A stretch of DNA of 64,000 nucleotides. Origin: Thelonectria olida. Lineage: Eukaryota; Ascomycota; Sordariomycetes; Hypocreales; Nectriaceae. The position numbers and the translations under genes were made by a program. The notes below the pieces were generated by a model that had not been told where the DNA came from, searched no databases, and saw only the letters and a list, made by a program, of their open reading frames with translations. Every line of letters begins with the position of its first letter. The first letter of the stretch is position 1. The stretch is taken from positions 2,418,001-2,482,000 of the forward strand of contig JAGPYM010000001.1 in assembly GCA_020736575.1 (NCBI GenBank), given 5' to 3'. Of the stretch, positions 36,068 to 48,565 are shown in pieces.

Positions 36068-36453
36068 ATGTCTTTCCTCGGAATGGGTCGCCCTCAGCCT
36101 ACCTCGGAGCAGAAGATTGCTGCCGTGGAGGGTGAGATGCGCATGATGGCCGATACCTACAACCGGTAAGTTGCGTACCTGCTCGCAATTTCCTGTCGGA
36201 TGTTGCTTGACGGTTTCCGCTTGACGAGAAACAAGCCAGCTAACCGCCCTTGTCGAATAGCCTCCAGAACTCGTGCCAAAAGAAGTGCATTCCCGCCGAC
36301 TACCGCGAGGGCGAGCTCAACAAGGGCGAGTCCGTCTGCCTCGACCGATGCACCGCCAAGTTCCTCGACACCTCGATGAAGGTCAGCGAAATCATGCAGG
36401 AGCAAGGCCAGGCCATGGGCGCTGGCGCAAAGTCCGGCGGCGGTCTGTTCTAG
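36068..36453 (+). CDS. tim10: Mitochondrial intermembrane space chaperone Tim10
   Basis: Small Tim chaperone that, with Tim9, escorts hydrophobic carrier and outer-membrane proteins across the mitochondrial intermembrane space. Exons are 36068-36165 and 36261-36453 with a 95-nt intron; the product is 96 aa, the family size. The twin CX3C motif is complete: C38/C42 (CQKKC) and C59/C63 (CLDRC), 16 residues apart, which are oxidised by Mia40/Erv1 in the known import route. The spacing and the sequence [18 protein letters not shown] fit Tim10 rather than Tim8, Tim9 or Tim13. There is no cleavable presequence, as expected. The gene is convergent with the STB6-like gene. Confidence 0.95.
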
Positions 36454-36847
36454 GACTATGATGAGACGATTTACACGTTCAGTGACATATAGAACGCAAA
36501 CAGGGGCGAACAGCAAACAGCGGAAGAAATCATGTACGAATATGGGATGGAACGCTTGTGTTTGGGATATTCACGCACTTGTACGGACAAAGCCAGGAGA
36601 TAACGGATGGATCCGGGACGGGTTGTAAAACTAGTTGCAGTATACGGATCAACGACATGACTGACGCGTTAAAAATACACCTCCTCTATTAGAATTGTCC
36701 AAAATGCGTGAAAAAACGCCTGCTATGGTCCTGTGCTGTAGCCCCCCAAAAGTAAACAACAGATGCTCGCTTCCCAACAAATGACTCCCAGTCTCTGGAG
36801 AAGAATACAAAGGTAAATATATACAGGGTTCGCTTCATCAGCAAGCA
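36454..36847. other. Convergent 3' intergenic region
   Basis: Lies between the 3' ends of TIM10 and the STB6-like gene. No coding sequence; expected to hold both 3' UTRs. Confidence 0.5.
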
Positions 36848-39616
36848 TCATGGCGCCGAGCGTGTAATGTCGGGCCCTGTCCCGATGCCAGTGAGAGTCC
36901 TGAAGGCCCAATGCAGCCATCCCTCCGTCTCGAGCTGCACTTGGAGTGCGTCAGCGCGCTCTTCCATGTCCTCGACCTGGCGCTCAAATAGCACGATGCC
37001 GTCTTCCACATCGACCACCTTCGATAGCAGGGCATTGATTTCGTAATCAAGTCTGGCGACGAGAACCTCGACCTCCTTGAGGCCTTCGGTGAGATGGCTT
37101 CGCTCTTCTGCGAGGACCTCGTCTGCACTGACTCGAAGACGTTGACAGGCCTCGTTGAGCTGCTCGTAGAGTGCCTGGAGTTCTTCCCTGTCCCCATCGT
37201 AACGCTCATTTAGCTGTTCTATGTCCTTGAGCTTCTCCGCGACCCATGGCTCAATGCCATTTTTGATGCTGCCGATGTCGTCGTTAAAATGCCGGGCGAT
37301 TTCGGCATAGGCCTCAAGACTTCCGAGATCACCGGCACCGTCCTCAATGTCGATAATCTGTTCCCATGGTAGGACCGCCTCCTCGGCGTCGCTAAAAGAA
37401 ACTCGTCGAGGCCAGCGGTTCTCATTGAGAACACGCCTCCTTGGCTCACCGACGAACGCTATGCTGTGCCTCCGGGCAAGCCCCAGTTGCCCGGTCCTCG
37501 CCAGCACTTCGACCTCTAGCAATTGCCCTTGAAGACCAGCCTCTTCAGCCAGAGACCCGACCGCCGATGGTGCCTTGGACAGAACATCCCTACGCACCTC
37601 CGCTCCGATATCACCGAATGTCCCTTCTTCGGTCCGTCTTTCGGAGTCAGGTGCACTGCCCGTCCTGATGTCAACAGTAGATGTCGATGCAAAATGACCG
37701 GTCTGTGGCAAGCCGGGAATGACATCCATTTCCCCTCTTCTCATAGCGGCGAGGTACTCCTCCGGCTTATTCTTCCACGTAAATGCTCTATTGATCCCCC
37801 CCATCGGCGGGGCAGTTGCAAAATAGGCAGGATTAGTTACGGCGGTGCTGGGTCCGACGATTTCTCCATAGTCATCCTTGGTAGAGATGGAAGGCCGAGC
37901 ATTGTGCCCACGCAAGCCCCCTCCCACAACATCCTTGATGCGTCCGAAACCAGAGCGGGCATCGCTCACTTTGCCTGCAACGCTCTTGAACATTTGTTTT
38001 GGTAAAGCATCCTTGTCGCCTGGGGTTCTGCCAACACTAAGGGTAGAGCCAGGGGGATATGCTGAATAGATACCAGGAGAGTCGTCGGCTGGCTTCACCT
38101 CGGGCTCTTCCTCCACAGAGCCTGTGTTGAGTCGTTTGGGGTTGGCCAGTGGAACCTCATCTTTCCAGACCATTGCAGTGCCCAGTTCTGGAGTGCGATT
38201 TGGTATATCGGCCGGGGTTCGCCGTGGTTTACCATGCCAGAGCCATTTCGGCCGTTCGCCGTATGCTAAGCTGACAAACCTGTCGATATCGACGGTTTCA
38301 ATATCGGCAATCCCGCCCTTGTCTTTTCCAGAGACCATGCCCATGACAAGCTCGCCTCTCTTGCCACCTATCTCGGTGACGGTCGATTTCACAGCCCGCT
38401 GAACACCCCAGCCTTCGCTGGCAGCTGCCTTTGCAGATGCGCTGTATAATCTCAAGAGTGTCTGGCGATCTAGCCGCCGTGTCTTTTCAAGTTTTTGCGA
38501 TTTCTGGAAGTGGCCAATTCCTCGTTTCGTGCTGTCGATATCGAACACATCTTTGGTGACTGGTGCACCATACCAATGCAGACGATTCCTCGCCCCCATG
38601 AACATGCCAAGGAGAGCCGCGACCGTCGAGGGACCCAAAATTCCGTCAGTGGGTTCGAAGTTGTAGTGTTCCGCCCCGACCTCAATCCACCAATTATTGA
38701 TGGCCGTCTCAGTCATGTCGCAGAGGAGCCCATCGATGTACTCGTGCTGGAGCTTTTCGAACATGAATAGAGCAACCTGACACAACTTGATAAGTTCCAT
38801 GACAGCCTGCGACAAGGGAACCCGGTCACTGGTCTTGTAAAGCTGCTGGAACTTGGCTTGGGTGGCCTCGGCGGGATCGTTGAGCGTGAGGCCCGATCGG
38901 CCAGAGCATCCGAGTCGCTTTAGATCTTCGTTGATGATGAACGTTTGGCGATACTTCTTAATGTCGCCCCCTGGTACTAGAATTACTGTGAGGGCCGAGG
39001 GGAAGCTGCTTAGGTTTGTCACCATGAGCTCTCCTAGAACCGTCTCCTTGGGCCTTGCGTGGAATTTGTGAATGGCTTTGAAGTACATGCGTAGCTTCAC
39101 GGGCCACAAGTTCTCATCTGCCGGGACAGAGAGAATGCCAGCCAATATTGAGTGTCTTTGGTCGCCTGTGTAGGTTGTGATGACGACTGTTGGGGACTGC
39201 CGCGAGCAGGCCCACTGTTCGACGAGGTAGGATTCGTAGCCGCGAAGGACGGTGCGACGTTCGACTACTGTGACACAGATGTCGTCTTCTAGATATCTGG
39301 GAATAGCTTCAGTATAGACTCCGGGCGGGGGGCCCGGCGAGGAGGGTGGCCTTGGGATTTACCTAAACGCAAATGGGTCGGCAAGGACGAGGTGTTTCCG
39401 TTGCACCGGAGGCAGTTGCTGAAAGGCAGGCCGTACTGTCTCGGCGGCCCCATCAGAGAGCTGAGCTGATGGCTGAAGCTCGAGCTGTCCAGGAGTTAGA
39501 GAGCCATCATGTGGATTTCCTTGTCGGCCTCGTTGTGGACCTCTGGTATTCGAAGAGAGATAATCGTCGTCGAGGCGGTGGACTCGCGCATCGGGCGCGG
39601 GGAATAGAAAAGCCAT
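36848..39616 (-). CDS. STB6-like (Sin3-binding) fungal protein
   Basis: Two minus-strand exons, 39616-39363 and 39296-36848, with a 66-nt intron; the product is 900 aa. The first 80 residues are low-complexity. A conserved domain begins at DPFAFRYLEDD (about residue 80) and runs to about residue 400. It contains YLVEQWACSRQSPTVVITTY, NLSSFPSALTVI, LKRLGCSGRSGLTL and KRGIGHFQKSQKLEKTRRLD, which I recognise as the N-terminal domain shared with yeast STB2 and STB6, proteins found as Sin3 co-repressor binders. A Pro, Gly and Thr-rich middle follows, then about 100 residues of predicted coiled coil (about 770-870) rich in Glu, Leu and Lys. A role linked to Sin3/Rpd3 histone deacetylation is inferred only from the yeast relatives. 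Divergent from RMD5. Confidence 0.85.
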
Positions 39617-40337
39617 GGCGTCGTCGACGGCCCCTGAAGCTTGTCAAGGTAGAAGTCGAGCTACATCCTCAACCGTGGAGCTTCGGGAGGTGTCGAAGAT
39701 AAGGCGTGAGGGCGAAGCTCGAAGGAGACAAGATGTTGGTGTAGTTGCACTGAATGGATTGGATGGATACGATTTCTCGCATGTGATGCAATAGCTGCTT
39801 GCACAAAGGCGCAGCACGCATTGGCTGGCTGGCTGCGGGGCACTAATTCCTTCCATTTCCCCACTGAGCGTCGGTGTCAAGGTTCAGTGACTTAGGTACC
39901 AGGAGGTTGGTCGTAAGGATGAAGTTCAACGTTCGCGAGTGATGGACGGGTAGACTGTTGAAGGCAAAGTAACCGTTTGTAGATGTATCTCTCCTATATA
40001 CAACGTTAACCAGTTATTTATGGTATGTATTTGTGTGCTTTGTTGTCGCCGATTGCTCCAAAACGAGGGGAAGTCTCCCGCTTACAAGCATACTGCCAAT
40101 CCAGTGACCAGCGGGACCTAGCGTTGTCATGACCAGTCCAACCCAACTCGGCCGGCCACCGGCTCCTCAAATAACCTCCATCACGAACCCGTTCCGCCCG
40201 CCCCAACTCCTCCCCCAGCATTAACTGCCCGCTATCAAGTGAAATCGCCGGCTACAACTCTATAACAAGTGTCGAATCCTCTTGCACCTCCCGGAAAGCT
40301 TCACCGGAAAGCGAAGCACGCCCAAACCACCGAAATC
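39617..40337. other. Divergent promoter region (STB6-like / RMD5)
   Basis: 721 bp between two divergent genes; must contain both promoters. No coding sequence recognised. Confidence 0.5.
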
Positions 40338-41753
40338 ATGGCTGGATCCGACGACCATGTCTCGCCTTTCGGGCCTCTGATGGCCGAACTCGCTCGTATG
40401 AGAAAGTCCAACTTGAACTCTGCCATCGACGATGTCGACCGAATCATTGACTTACTCGCCACGACACGGAACCAAGTTGCTGCCGGTAAGTTCCATGCTC
40501 AACCTTCCATCTGCGTCGCGTTGCCACTGACATGTCATCATAGAACCAGACGCTCATCGAATCGGTATGGCCATGACAACTCTCCAGAACCCAGTCAAAG
40601 CTCGCTTTGAAGCCATCACGCAAGACCTCAAAGAAGTTACAAAGGCCCAAAAGGGCTTCGGAAAGGCTCTCGACAAGGTTCGTCATCCCAGAACGTCTCT
40701 TGTTCCGTCGACTCACCCATACTGACCTGATCAAAGGCCCTGCCCCATCGAGACCTTCCCATGGAGACGGATGCCATGGCAAACCACCCAGGCCTTATCA
40801 ATCGCGCAATTGCTATGCACTTGCTACGAGAGGGCCAATTCTCAGTTGCCTCGACCTTTCTCGACGAAGCTCACGACCATCCTCCCCAAACTACAACTCA
40901 CGCTCACTCCCGAACGGACGATGACGGCGACGACGATATGGACAATGAAGATGAAGACACGGAGGAAGACGAAGAGATGGAGAATATCCACTCTGAAGAC
41001 CTTCAGAACAAATTCTCAGAGATGTACACCATTCTCTCCCACCTTAAAGACCGCAACCTTGTTCCTGCCATAGACTGGGCCCGACTCAACAGCGTCCAGC
41101 TTGATGCCAAGGGTAGTACTCTCGAGTTCGAACTTAGCAAGCTCCAATTTGTCTGGCTCTTCAAAGGCCCCAGTGTCAACGGCCTCCCCGACGACGCTCG
41201 AAACGGCCCCATCGGTGCTCTTGCGTATGCCCGCGCACATTTTGCCCGCTTTCAGGCCCGCCACCTCCGCGAGATTCAACAGCTCTGCGCGGCCATGGTG
41301 TACGCGCCCAACCTTAGTACCTCACCCTATCGCCACATCTTCGAAATCGACTCGGCCTTTGACGACGTTGCCATGTCCTTTACCCGCGAGTTCTGCTCCC
41401 TGCTCGGCCTCTCCGCTGAGTCGCCGCTCTACATGGCAGTCACGGCGGGTTCCATCGCTCTCCCCCGCTTGATCAAGTACACCACCTACATGCGCGAGAA
41501 GAAAACGGAATGGACGACGGCGAATGAGCTCGCTTTTGAAACACCGCTCCCCGAGACCATGATTTACCATCCCATCTTCGTCTGCCCTGTGAGCAAGGAG
41601 CAAACGACGCAAGACAACCCTGCGATGATGTTGCCGTGCGGCCACGTCATTTGCCGCGAATCCCTCCACAACATCACAAAGGCGGCCCGGTACAAGTGCC
41701 CATACTGCCCTACCGAGGGACACATTAAGGATGCTATTAAGATCCGGTTCTAG
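40338..41753 (+). CDS. rmd5: GID/CTLH ubiquitin ligase RING subunit Rmd5 (Gid2)
   Basis: Catalytic-core subunit of the GID/CTLH E3 ligase, which in yeast marks gluconeogenic enzymes for degradation when glucose returns. Exons are 40338-40485, 40544-40677 and 40737-41753 with introns of 58 and 59 nt; the product is 432 aa. A LisH motif lies at about residues 112-139 (LINRAIAMHLLREGQFSVAS). An Asp/Glu-rich insert follows, then a CTLH domain with FSEMYTILSHLKDRNLVPAI. The C-terminal degenerate RING has C377 followed by S380 where a canonical second cysteine would be, then C395, H397, C400, C415 and C418. This imperfect RING is characteristic of the family, which works as a heterodimer with Fyv10/Gid9. 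The second intron has a less common GTTCGT donor, but phase and family sequence support it. Confidence 0.93.
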
Positions 41754-42619
41754 CGTTTGTGGCCTCTCCGGACTCCGTTTCTTTCTGCATTGGGCTCTGT
41801 GAGCTACCCCTCTACCCGTAGCATTTGAATTGTTTCCTCAAGGCGGTTTGCATTGAAATTACATCGTTGGGCACTGGCGTTCTTGATTTACGGACCTTTC
41901 ACTTGGCATGGTTTTCGTGACTTGTGATGGAGGATGGATAGCGGGAGTTCGAGTCACACATTGATTAGGATATGCCTCTTGGTACACGTAGATACGTACG
42001 CACTCTAAAGCGAACAAACATAATTGTCTACTATCCTTTCGAGAATTCGACGTAGTTCAGGGTGCTTAAGAAAACTGGTGTCGTCATGTGTTTCTTTACT
42101 TTACTCAGGTACGAAGTTATCACGATGGTCGCGTATTTATGGCGAGATAGTTGATATTTTCACATATTCGTCATTGCACTATATCCGCAAGTAGTAAACA
42201 GTCGGGCTCAGGGCCTTCTATCAGAATCGCCATTCCGAGCGTATCGCTCCCGGGTTTCCGTCCCGAGCAGATGCCTTCTTGGGGGAAGGCAGAGCTCATT
42301 ATCCAACTACCCATCCCGAGAAATAAAAGCCTAACTCCCGCATCTCAATTCGTTCAAGAAAAAAGTGGTGGCTTCGAAACGCCGAGTATGTGATGACATC
42401 ACAGAACATAAGAAAGTTAAATGAAATAATAAAGAGTCCCACCGTGTGTGGTGAGGGATATCGTTGGTTCACCGTCTGCTCGCGCCTCTTCGATCTGGTC
42501 ACCGTCCAATGCCGAGCCTGCCCTGTCTGACCGGTGCCTGTAAAGAAGAAAATTTTGGCTTTCGTAAATTCGTCTCTTTGTACAATGTGGATCGTCTCAA
42601 GGACACCACAGTAGGCAGC
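41754..42619. other. Convergent 3' intergenic region
   Basis: Between the 3' ends of RMD5 and the UPF0658 gene. AT-richer than coding DNA, with no gene recognised. Confidence 0.5.
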
Positions 42620-44004
42620 TTAGTCGATGGTCATTCGGCTGGGGATTTGGGGCTTGACGTCTTGCAGGTTGATCGAGTTGAGGTCGGGCTTCTCATCAAT
42701 TTTCCTCTTGGCATTTAGGTGCGGCTTCAGTCCAGATCCAAAGTTCATCATGCAAATGACGGCGTTGACGATGGTGAGAACGATGAGAAGAATGGTAATG
42801 ACAGCGAAGGCAGTGAGCGACTTTTGCACGGCCTCATAAGAATCCTTGAACTTGGGCGTGTAGATTCGGATCAGTTTGAAGATGAAGTAGCTGAGGCCGC
42901 CCAGGTAGAGGATGATGACCACGACCATGCCCATCTTGTTCTCCTTATAAGTGAAGTAGGCAGCGCCGAGCAAGATGAAAATGGTGATAGGGATAGTGGC
43001 GATGGTCAAAGCAAATTCGGGATCGCTCTTCTGGGCAACGACGACGACGAACTGGATGATGAAGCCCAAGAAGAAGAAGAAATCGAACTTCAAGAGAGCG
43101 ATGTAGATCTATAGGGCGTTAGATGATGGGCAGGAGGCATAGTGTAGAGGAATACAAACCTGATAGTGGAGGAATCGCTTCTTCATGCGATAGTCGGCAC
43201 CAATGTTCTTCAGAATGTCCCAGGCATATTCCTGATAGATCTTCCAAGAGATGAAGCCCATGCTGACAGTAGCCACGGCAATGATGGCGGGTATAGCGAC
43301 GAGGAAGGGCTTCATATCATCCCAGAGGTCCTTGTACGCTTCCTTGAGGGCGTTCCTTTCTCCAAGAATCTGAATGGCCTCGTGGATCTGGTCAACTTGG
43401 ATCGCGGTGTAGACCATAAGAGCAAGGTTGGAGAAGCACACTCCAATAACTTGAATGGTGTTCTTTTGACGGAGAGCATCCCAGACAACGACCAAGGTGT
43501 ACAAGAAACCGAAGATGAACAGAGTCAAGAAGGTGGGAATGGTCTTGGCTTGAGACTGAACCTCATCCAGCTTGATATCCTTCAGGTTGGTTTGAAATTT
43601 GGCAAATACGTAACTGAGAAAAAAAGTTAATGCTAATATTCAGAGGGAAGCTGACGGGGAACATACGCCTCAAAAACAATACATAAAACGGCCTGGAGTA
43701 GCGAAACACCCATGAAAGCGGCAGGCCATCTGCTTTTGAGAAAACCCATGCTGCCATTATAAGTGCTGGGAGCGGGAGCAGATGGTGTGAGGCCCTCTCG
43801 ATAAGCGTAGCCCTGGTTGTAGGCCGGGTCTACGGCATGGGAGTTGTCGGGATAGGCAGGCTGATGCACGGGAGGCTGATCGTAGGTTGGCGAGAAATCG
43901 CCGTCGCCGTAGGACTGGTTGTAGCTGTGGCCGCCATAACCATAGCCCGTGTCGGTGCCGAGCAGCGACTTGCGGGACTCGAGCCGGGTAGCCACGGTGG
44001 GCAT
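42620..44004 (-). CDS. UPF0658 Golgi apparatus membrane protein
   Basis: Three minus-strand exons, 44004-43667, 43613-43160 and 43108-42620, with introns of 53 and 51 nt; the product is 426 aa. The N-terminal 85 residues are cytosol-like and rich in Tyr, Gly and Pro. About seven or more membrane segments follow (AAFMGVSLLQAVLCIVFEA, then TLFIFGFLYTLVVVW, FLVAIPAIIAVATVSMGF, FFFFLGFIIQFVVVV and others). The DALRQKNTIQVIG and WKIYQEYAWDILKNIGAD segments are family hallmarks. Fission yeast relatives localise to the Golgi; the biochemical role is unknown. The C-terminal tail ends PQIPSRMTID. Confidence 0.88.
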
Positions 44005-47000
44005 GTGTTGACTCCGACCGGGAGTCGCGGGGAGCGTGTTGGGAGGTTGAGGATTGATGATGAATTATCGACGGGCTGATGAAAAAGCCCCTATTAAAAT
44101 AGTTGAGAGTTGGCGAGAACAGGAGGAATCAACGAAGGTGGAGCGGGATACGAGCGACGTGTGTGTCGGTTGACGGTCGCTGTGTCGCTGTTGGGGGTGA
44201 GCGCAGGGGGTCGTCGCGGCGAGAAATTAGGTTGGTTGGGTTGGTGGTGAGCAAGTAAGAAAGATGACAAGAGTCGAAGGACGGTTGAAAGTCGCGAGCG
44301 AGGAGAAAACGAGAGACGGCGAGGCAGTTTCGAGCGGAGTCGAGCTGGAACGTGCGAGGGAATTCGGATTGTTGGAGGTTCTGGTGGTGAGACGGAGAAA
44401 GAGGGAGAAGACGGAGGGAGGAGGTCAGAGGTTTTTGGTTGATGAGCGACGCTGAAACAGATTGGATGAGAGGAAGAAAATGGCAGGAGCGCGACAGGGG
44501 ACGCTTCCAGGTTGCTTCTGAGCTTGGGACAGGGGGAGCGGGCACTGGGCTTTTTGTGGCGGATCAAGTTGTGGGGCGTCCTCTTGGAAGCCTGGGACAG
44601 ATGATGGATGGAAAAGCCTTGGAGTCCTGGAGCGAGAGCCTGCTGGGAGGGCGGACGCTTGGGGTAACGGGGTGGAGGTTGAATTTTTAGCGGAGGTTGG
44701 TGGCTAGGATTGACGCTGATGGACCTGGAAAAGGTTGCATCGGAGGAAGGCCTTGGCTGTCACGGCTCATTTGTCTCAGACTTGGGACTTGCAACTTTTG
44801 ATGAAGCGAGTTTGCAGAGAGGCCAAGAGGAGAGATGGGAGGATCAAGTGGTCATTGTCATGATTATATCGAGAGCTGACAGACAGGTCTATTACGGATA
44901 TGGAGTGAAGGTGTTGAAGCTTGCAGCCCGCCCTCCACAAAGCCGCTGTCTGGACCCAAGCCACAGGGAACTTGGGGGTCTTGCGGATTCAGCCTTGGGA
45001 CGCCAGCAGCGACAAGCGCAGCAGAGCGGAGGGCGGGGAGGATCAGTGAGCTAGGAATTGGGAGGGAATGATGCCGGGTGTTTGGCTTACTACGGGGACC
45101 AAGCATCCATCACCTCACAGTCAGACTTCTGACAGTCCGTAGGACCACCTCTCGAGACCATGAATAGGACGTTGGGTTGGGCATCCACTGTGACGATCCC
45201 CGATTCCGATTCCCTCTCGTTCTACGGAGCACCTACGGACACATGTGTGTTGTTTTTAGCACCATTTGGCACCACACACATCCATTTCCCGAGGTCCACA
45301 CACCCTCACCACAAGCCAAAGGGGCTCTGTGCGTGCGGCAGTGCAAGCTTGGTAGAGAGGCTCTGCCAGTCTCAGGCGTTAAGGTACTGGGTGAGTCCCA
45401 AGCAGAGCTGCTAACGGAAATACTCGCATCCCTACGGGTGGGGGCTGGAGATGGATGGCTCAGCAGGCCGCCCAGGTACAGCCACATTTCTGTTCCCATT
45501 TGCCATCTTCTGTTCATGACGGCATCCATCCCATGATGAGTCGTGGCGCTAAAAAGGAAGAGGGCTCTGCCGTGCAAGCTTATTGTTACGGCAATGGAAT
45601 CATGTGTGGGAGGAGGTGCTGTTCGTCTGGGGGGGTTTTTTTTTTGTTGGTTCTCACCAATCTCATCAAGAACAACAACAACAACAACAACCACAACCAC
45701 AACTGATGATATATGGATCCTGTCCGTCTGTCTGTGCATTCGCTCTCACCCATTGTCAAACACGAAGTGGTCAAAGGGAGGCCGCCGTCGCACCGGCCCG
45801 ATGATGGATGGGATGCTCATTTCGCATTGCCGTGGGCTGACGATACACACACGCAATGAGTTGATAAGAAGTTGCACTTTTATTCTCACCGGTCAGTGGC
45901 GGTCGATAGTGTTCGCCTAGGAAGCTTGGCCTCCTGTAGCCGTCGGTCGGACGCACAGGGCGAAAAGAGAGAATAATATGCGCGGCAGTGGGATTGGATG
46001 GATGATGATGGCCAGTTGGCAGTTTCTCACTCATCGCATTCACGCTCACTCACTCGCCGAGACCAAACCAGACCCTCACCCGTCCTCCTCTCGTATTTTG
46101 CTGGCGATGATCACCCTTGGATCACGGACCCTCCGAGAGACAAAAAAGCAAATGGAAGCATTCCGCAATGCACTGTATGTTCGTAATATGTAATATGCCG
46201 CCTTTGCCTTGGAAGATCGTCCCGTACACAACTGCCTCCCCAGCGATGTGTCATGTCAAAATTATCCCGGAGAGACGGGGAGCCCGGCAGCATGCACGTC
46301 AGCTCACGACCCGGAACCGACACGAATAATAAATCAACATGATTATTATTAGTATCCGTTTTCAGGCAAATCAGGCCATCCATTCCTGCGCGCTGCGTGA
46401 ATCCCATTCCGTTTGCGGTCCCCTCTGCGCAGTCCGCCAGTGTCTCAATCACTCGACAATTGATAACCGGTTGCCGTCGTCCCTCCTTTTCAAACAGAGA
46501 TCTCGATGAAGACGGCCTGCGGACTACTACATGGTACGCTTCCGTCCCGCCCACTGCCGCCGGTAGAACAAACAGTTCGATCCAGCAGCTTGCGGGTGAG
46601 GGGGTCATGTCGACCCCCGCTGCCGTTGTCGGTAACCTCCATTATTTAGTCCATCGCCCGTCCCAGCCGCCTGGTCCGCAAGGGAGGCGTCCAATTAGAC
46701 GGAAAGTACGACAGGAATGATGCGTGAGTGAGGGATCATGGGCCAGCCCTAGCCATCGCGCCGCCGCCCCCAAACTTTGCCGAGAAGGCTGGCAAGCTGG
46801 TTCACCGCATCTTGGACTCTTTTTGTCGATTGATTGATAGCTTGATGATGGATGCTGCTCGACGCTGAATTAGAGCTCGGTTTTCGGCACTGGGGCCTTT
46901 GTTCAGCCGCCACGTCATGAACCATCTCATGATACGTGATAAGCGATGTTGTCTTTGCAGTTCTTGGCTTGACCGCTAAATTGTCTGGCGGTTGGAATAA

Positions 47001-47278
47001 GTCTGGCCTTGCTTCTTTCAGTGCTGCCGTCGACGGGCTAACATCTGGTGACGGTTCGCTCCAAGAAGCCATCATGAACCTTGGGCTTGCACAGCCCCCC
47101 TGGATGCTTCTCACAAGGCTGAATACAACACTCTAGCTGGCACATAGGGCTGTGGCTAAGCATTTCTAATTCCATGCAAGATGGAACAGGAACCCTACTT
47201 TGTAGACTATTTCGTACCTTGCTTTTAGCGGCTGCCCAAGAGCCTCACCAGTGCTGCTCAGGGTGAACCCCATCCGCT
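44005..47278. other. Gene-poor interval (about 3.3 kb)
   Basis: Upstream of the UPF0658 gene and downstream of the ApaH-like phosphatase. The first 600 bases look like a purine-biased leader (plus strand) of the UPF0658 gene. An AAC repeat lies at 45670-45702. No supportable coding sequence. Confidence 0.45.
45670..45702. repeat. AAC trinucleotide microsatellite
   Basis: About seven AAC units followed by CAACCA variants; it produces a false poly-Val/poly-Gln frame. Confidence 0.85.
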
Positions 47279-48565
47279 TCATTCCTTGTCGTGCTCGACC
47301 TGCTCAATCCGATGCACAACACTTCCATCCTCCGGCCTGGCCTCAATCACCAGCGCCGTCAAGTGCCTCCCATACACGCACCCAGAATCCAGGCCAAACG
47401 CATATCGAACTCCTCGAACCACCTTGGCATCGTCCCCTCCTTCTCGAATGTCCACCTCCGGCTCGACTTGGACTCCGGCCTTGGCGTCGTGCCCATACAC
47501 GACCACCATGCGTTCCGAGGCGGTTTGTAACAGGTTCTGTTTGCGGTTCCACGCATCCCTCCACAAGTCGCCGTCGCTGCCCTCGATGGGAATCGTCATG
47601 CGTCGCTGAGATGCCGACGTTTCAGACGCCTTCAGAGAGTGCCCCTCGGCAGCGAGTCGTTTCAGCTCCTCGTCCATCTCCTCGTCGGTCACGGGCCAGT
47701 TCGGCGGCTGTCCCTTGACGCGTTTCCGAGCCGCCTTCATCACAGCCTCGCGGAGAACTTCCTTCTCCAAGTCATGCGGGGGGTACACAAGACTGCGCAT
47801 GTTGGCCACTGCCCAAGGGTCTTGCTCGGCTAGCGGGACGTCGGGGATCAGACCGGCGTGTGCAACGACTATCGTGCCGGCATTCCAAGGAGGTTTGGTA
47901 GCATTCGTGAAGAGTCCCATGTCCAAGATGGCTGGTAATGACGACAACCAGGCAATTTGGCTGTCTGTGAGAGAAGCGACCGTGTCAAAGTCTGTTTTGA
48001 GGAGGTTCGGTAGCACCTCATTCCGATCTGAAGGCACCGCGGCGTTGGAGTTGCCCTCTGTCTCGTTGTTGGACGACGAAGTTTCCTGGCGTTCCTCCTC
48101 GCGAGCCTTCTCTCGCTGCACCTTGCCGCTCCTCAACGCCTCAACCGCCAAGAGAATACGGTCCTCGTTGTTGCCCTTCACGGCATGAGCACCCATGTCC
48201 ATGGCAAACTGCACAACACCGGCACTATCGGGGCCTTTGTTGACCAAGTCGCCGACCAGAATAACATGATCGCCAGCTTCCCTATCGAAGCCGATCTTGT
48301 CCAAGAGCCGTTTCAGTTCCGGTAAATGGCCGTGAACATCGCCAACAATGAGGAGCCTCCTCGTCCTCTGATCTCCTATCCGAAGTTGTCCGGAGACGAG
48401 CTCTGTCGATGAGTCAGATCCAGGGTCGAATTTCTGAACCGCTTCCCAGCCATCGATTGGCGGAGAGCGTGCATTGACCCAGAGATCCATCTGGGCTGGA
48501 TCTATGGGCTTTGGCGTAAGGTGTTGCTGTTGTTCCTCCTCGAGCGGGCTTTGATTCGAGGACAT
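47279..48565 (-). CDS. ApaH-like calcineurin-type phosphatase (Ppn2/ALPH type)
   Basis: Single exon of 428 codons. Metallophosphoesterase of the bacterial-like ApaH (ALPH) branch, to which yeast vacuolar endopolyphosphatase Ppn2 belongs. The metal-binding motifs are in order: GDVHGHLPELKRLL (about residue 75), GDLVNKGPDSAG (about 104), KGNNEDRIL (about 130), VVAHAGLIP (about 236) and VVYGHDA (about 357). A charged, low-complexity insert of some 45 residues (about 150-195) separates the third and fourth motifs. A second charged segment precedes the last motif. I see no signal peptide or membrane anchor. Substrate could be polyphosphate, dinucleotides or phosphoprotein; the sequence does not decide. 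Starts at the first ATG. Confidence 0.9.
   Translation of the reverse strand: MSSNQSPLEEEQQQHLTPKPIDPAQMDLWVNARSPPIDGWEAVQKFDPGSDSSTELVSGQLRIGDQRTRRLLIVGDVHGHLPELKRLLDKIGFDREAGDHVILVGDLVNKGPDSAGVVQFAMDMGAHAVKGNNEDRILLAVEALRSGKVQREKAREEERQETSSSNNETEGNSNAAVPSDRNEVLPNLLKTDFDTVASLTDSQIAWLSSLPAILDMGLFTNATKPPWNAGTIVVAHAGLIPDVPLAEQDPWAVANMRSLVYPPHDLEKEVLREAVMKAARKRVKGQPPNWPVTDEEMDEELKRLAAEGHSLKASETSASQRRMTIPIEGSDGDLWRDAWNRKQNLLQTASERMVVVYGHDAKAGVQVEPEVDIREGGDDAKVVRGVRYAFGLDSGCVYGRHLTALVIEARPEDGSVVHRIEQVEHDKE

Noticed and set aside
47251..47718. 155-codon plus-strand frame
   Set aside because: It lies opposite the ApaH-like phosphatase coding sequence and is a strand shadow.
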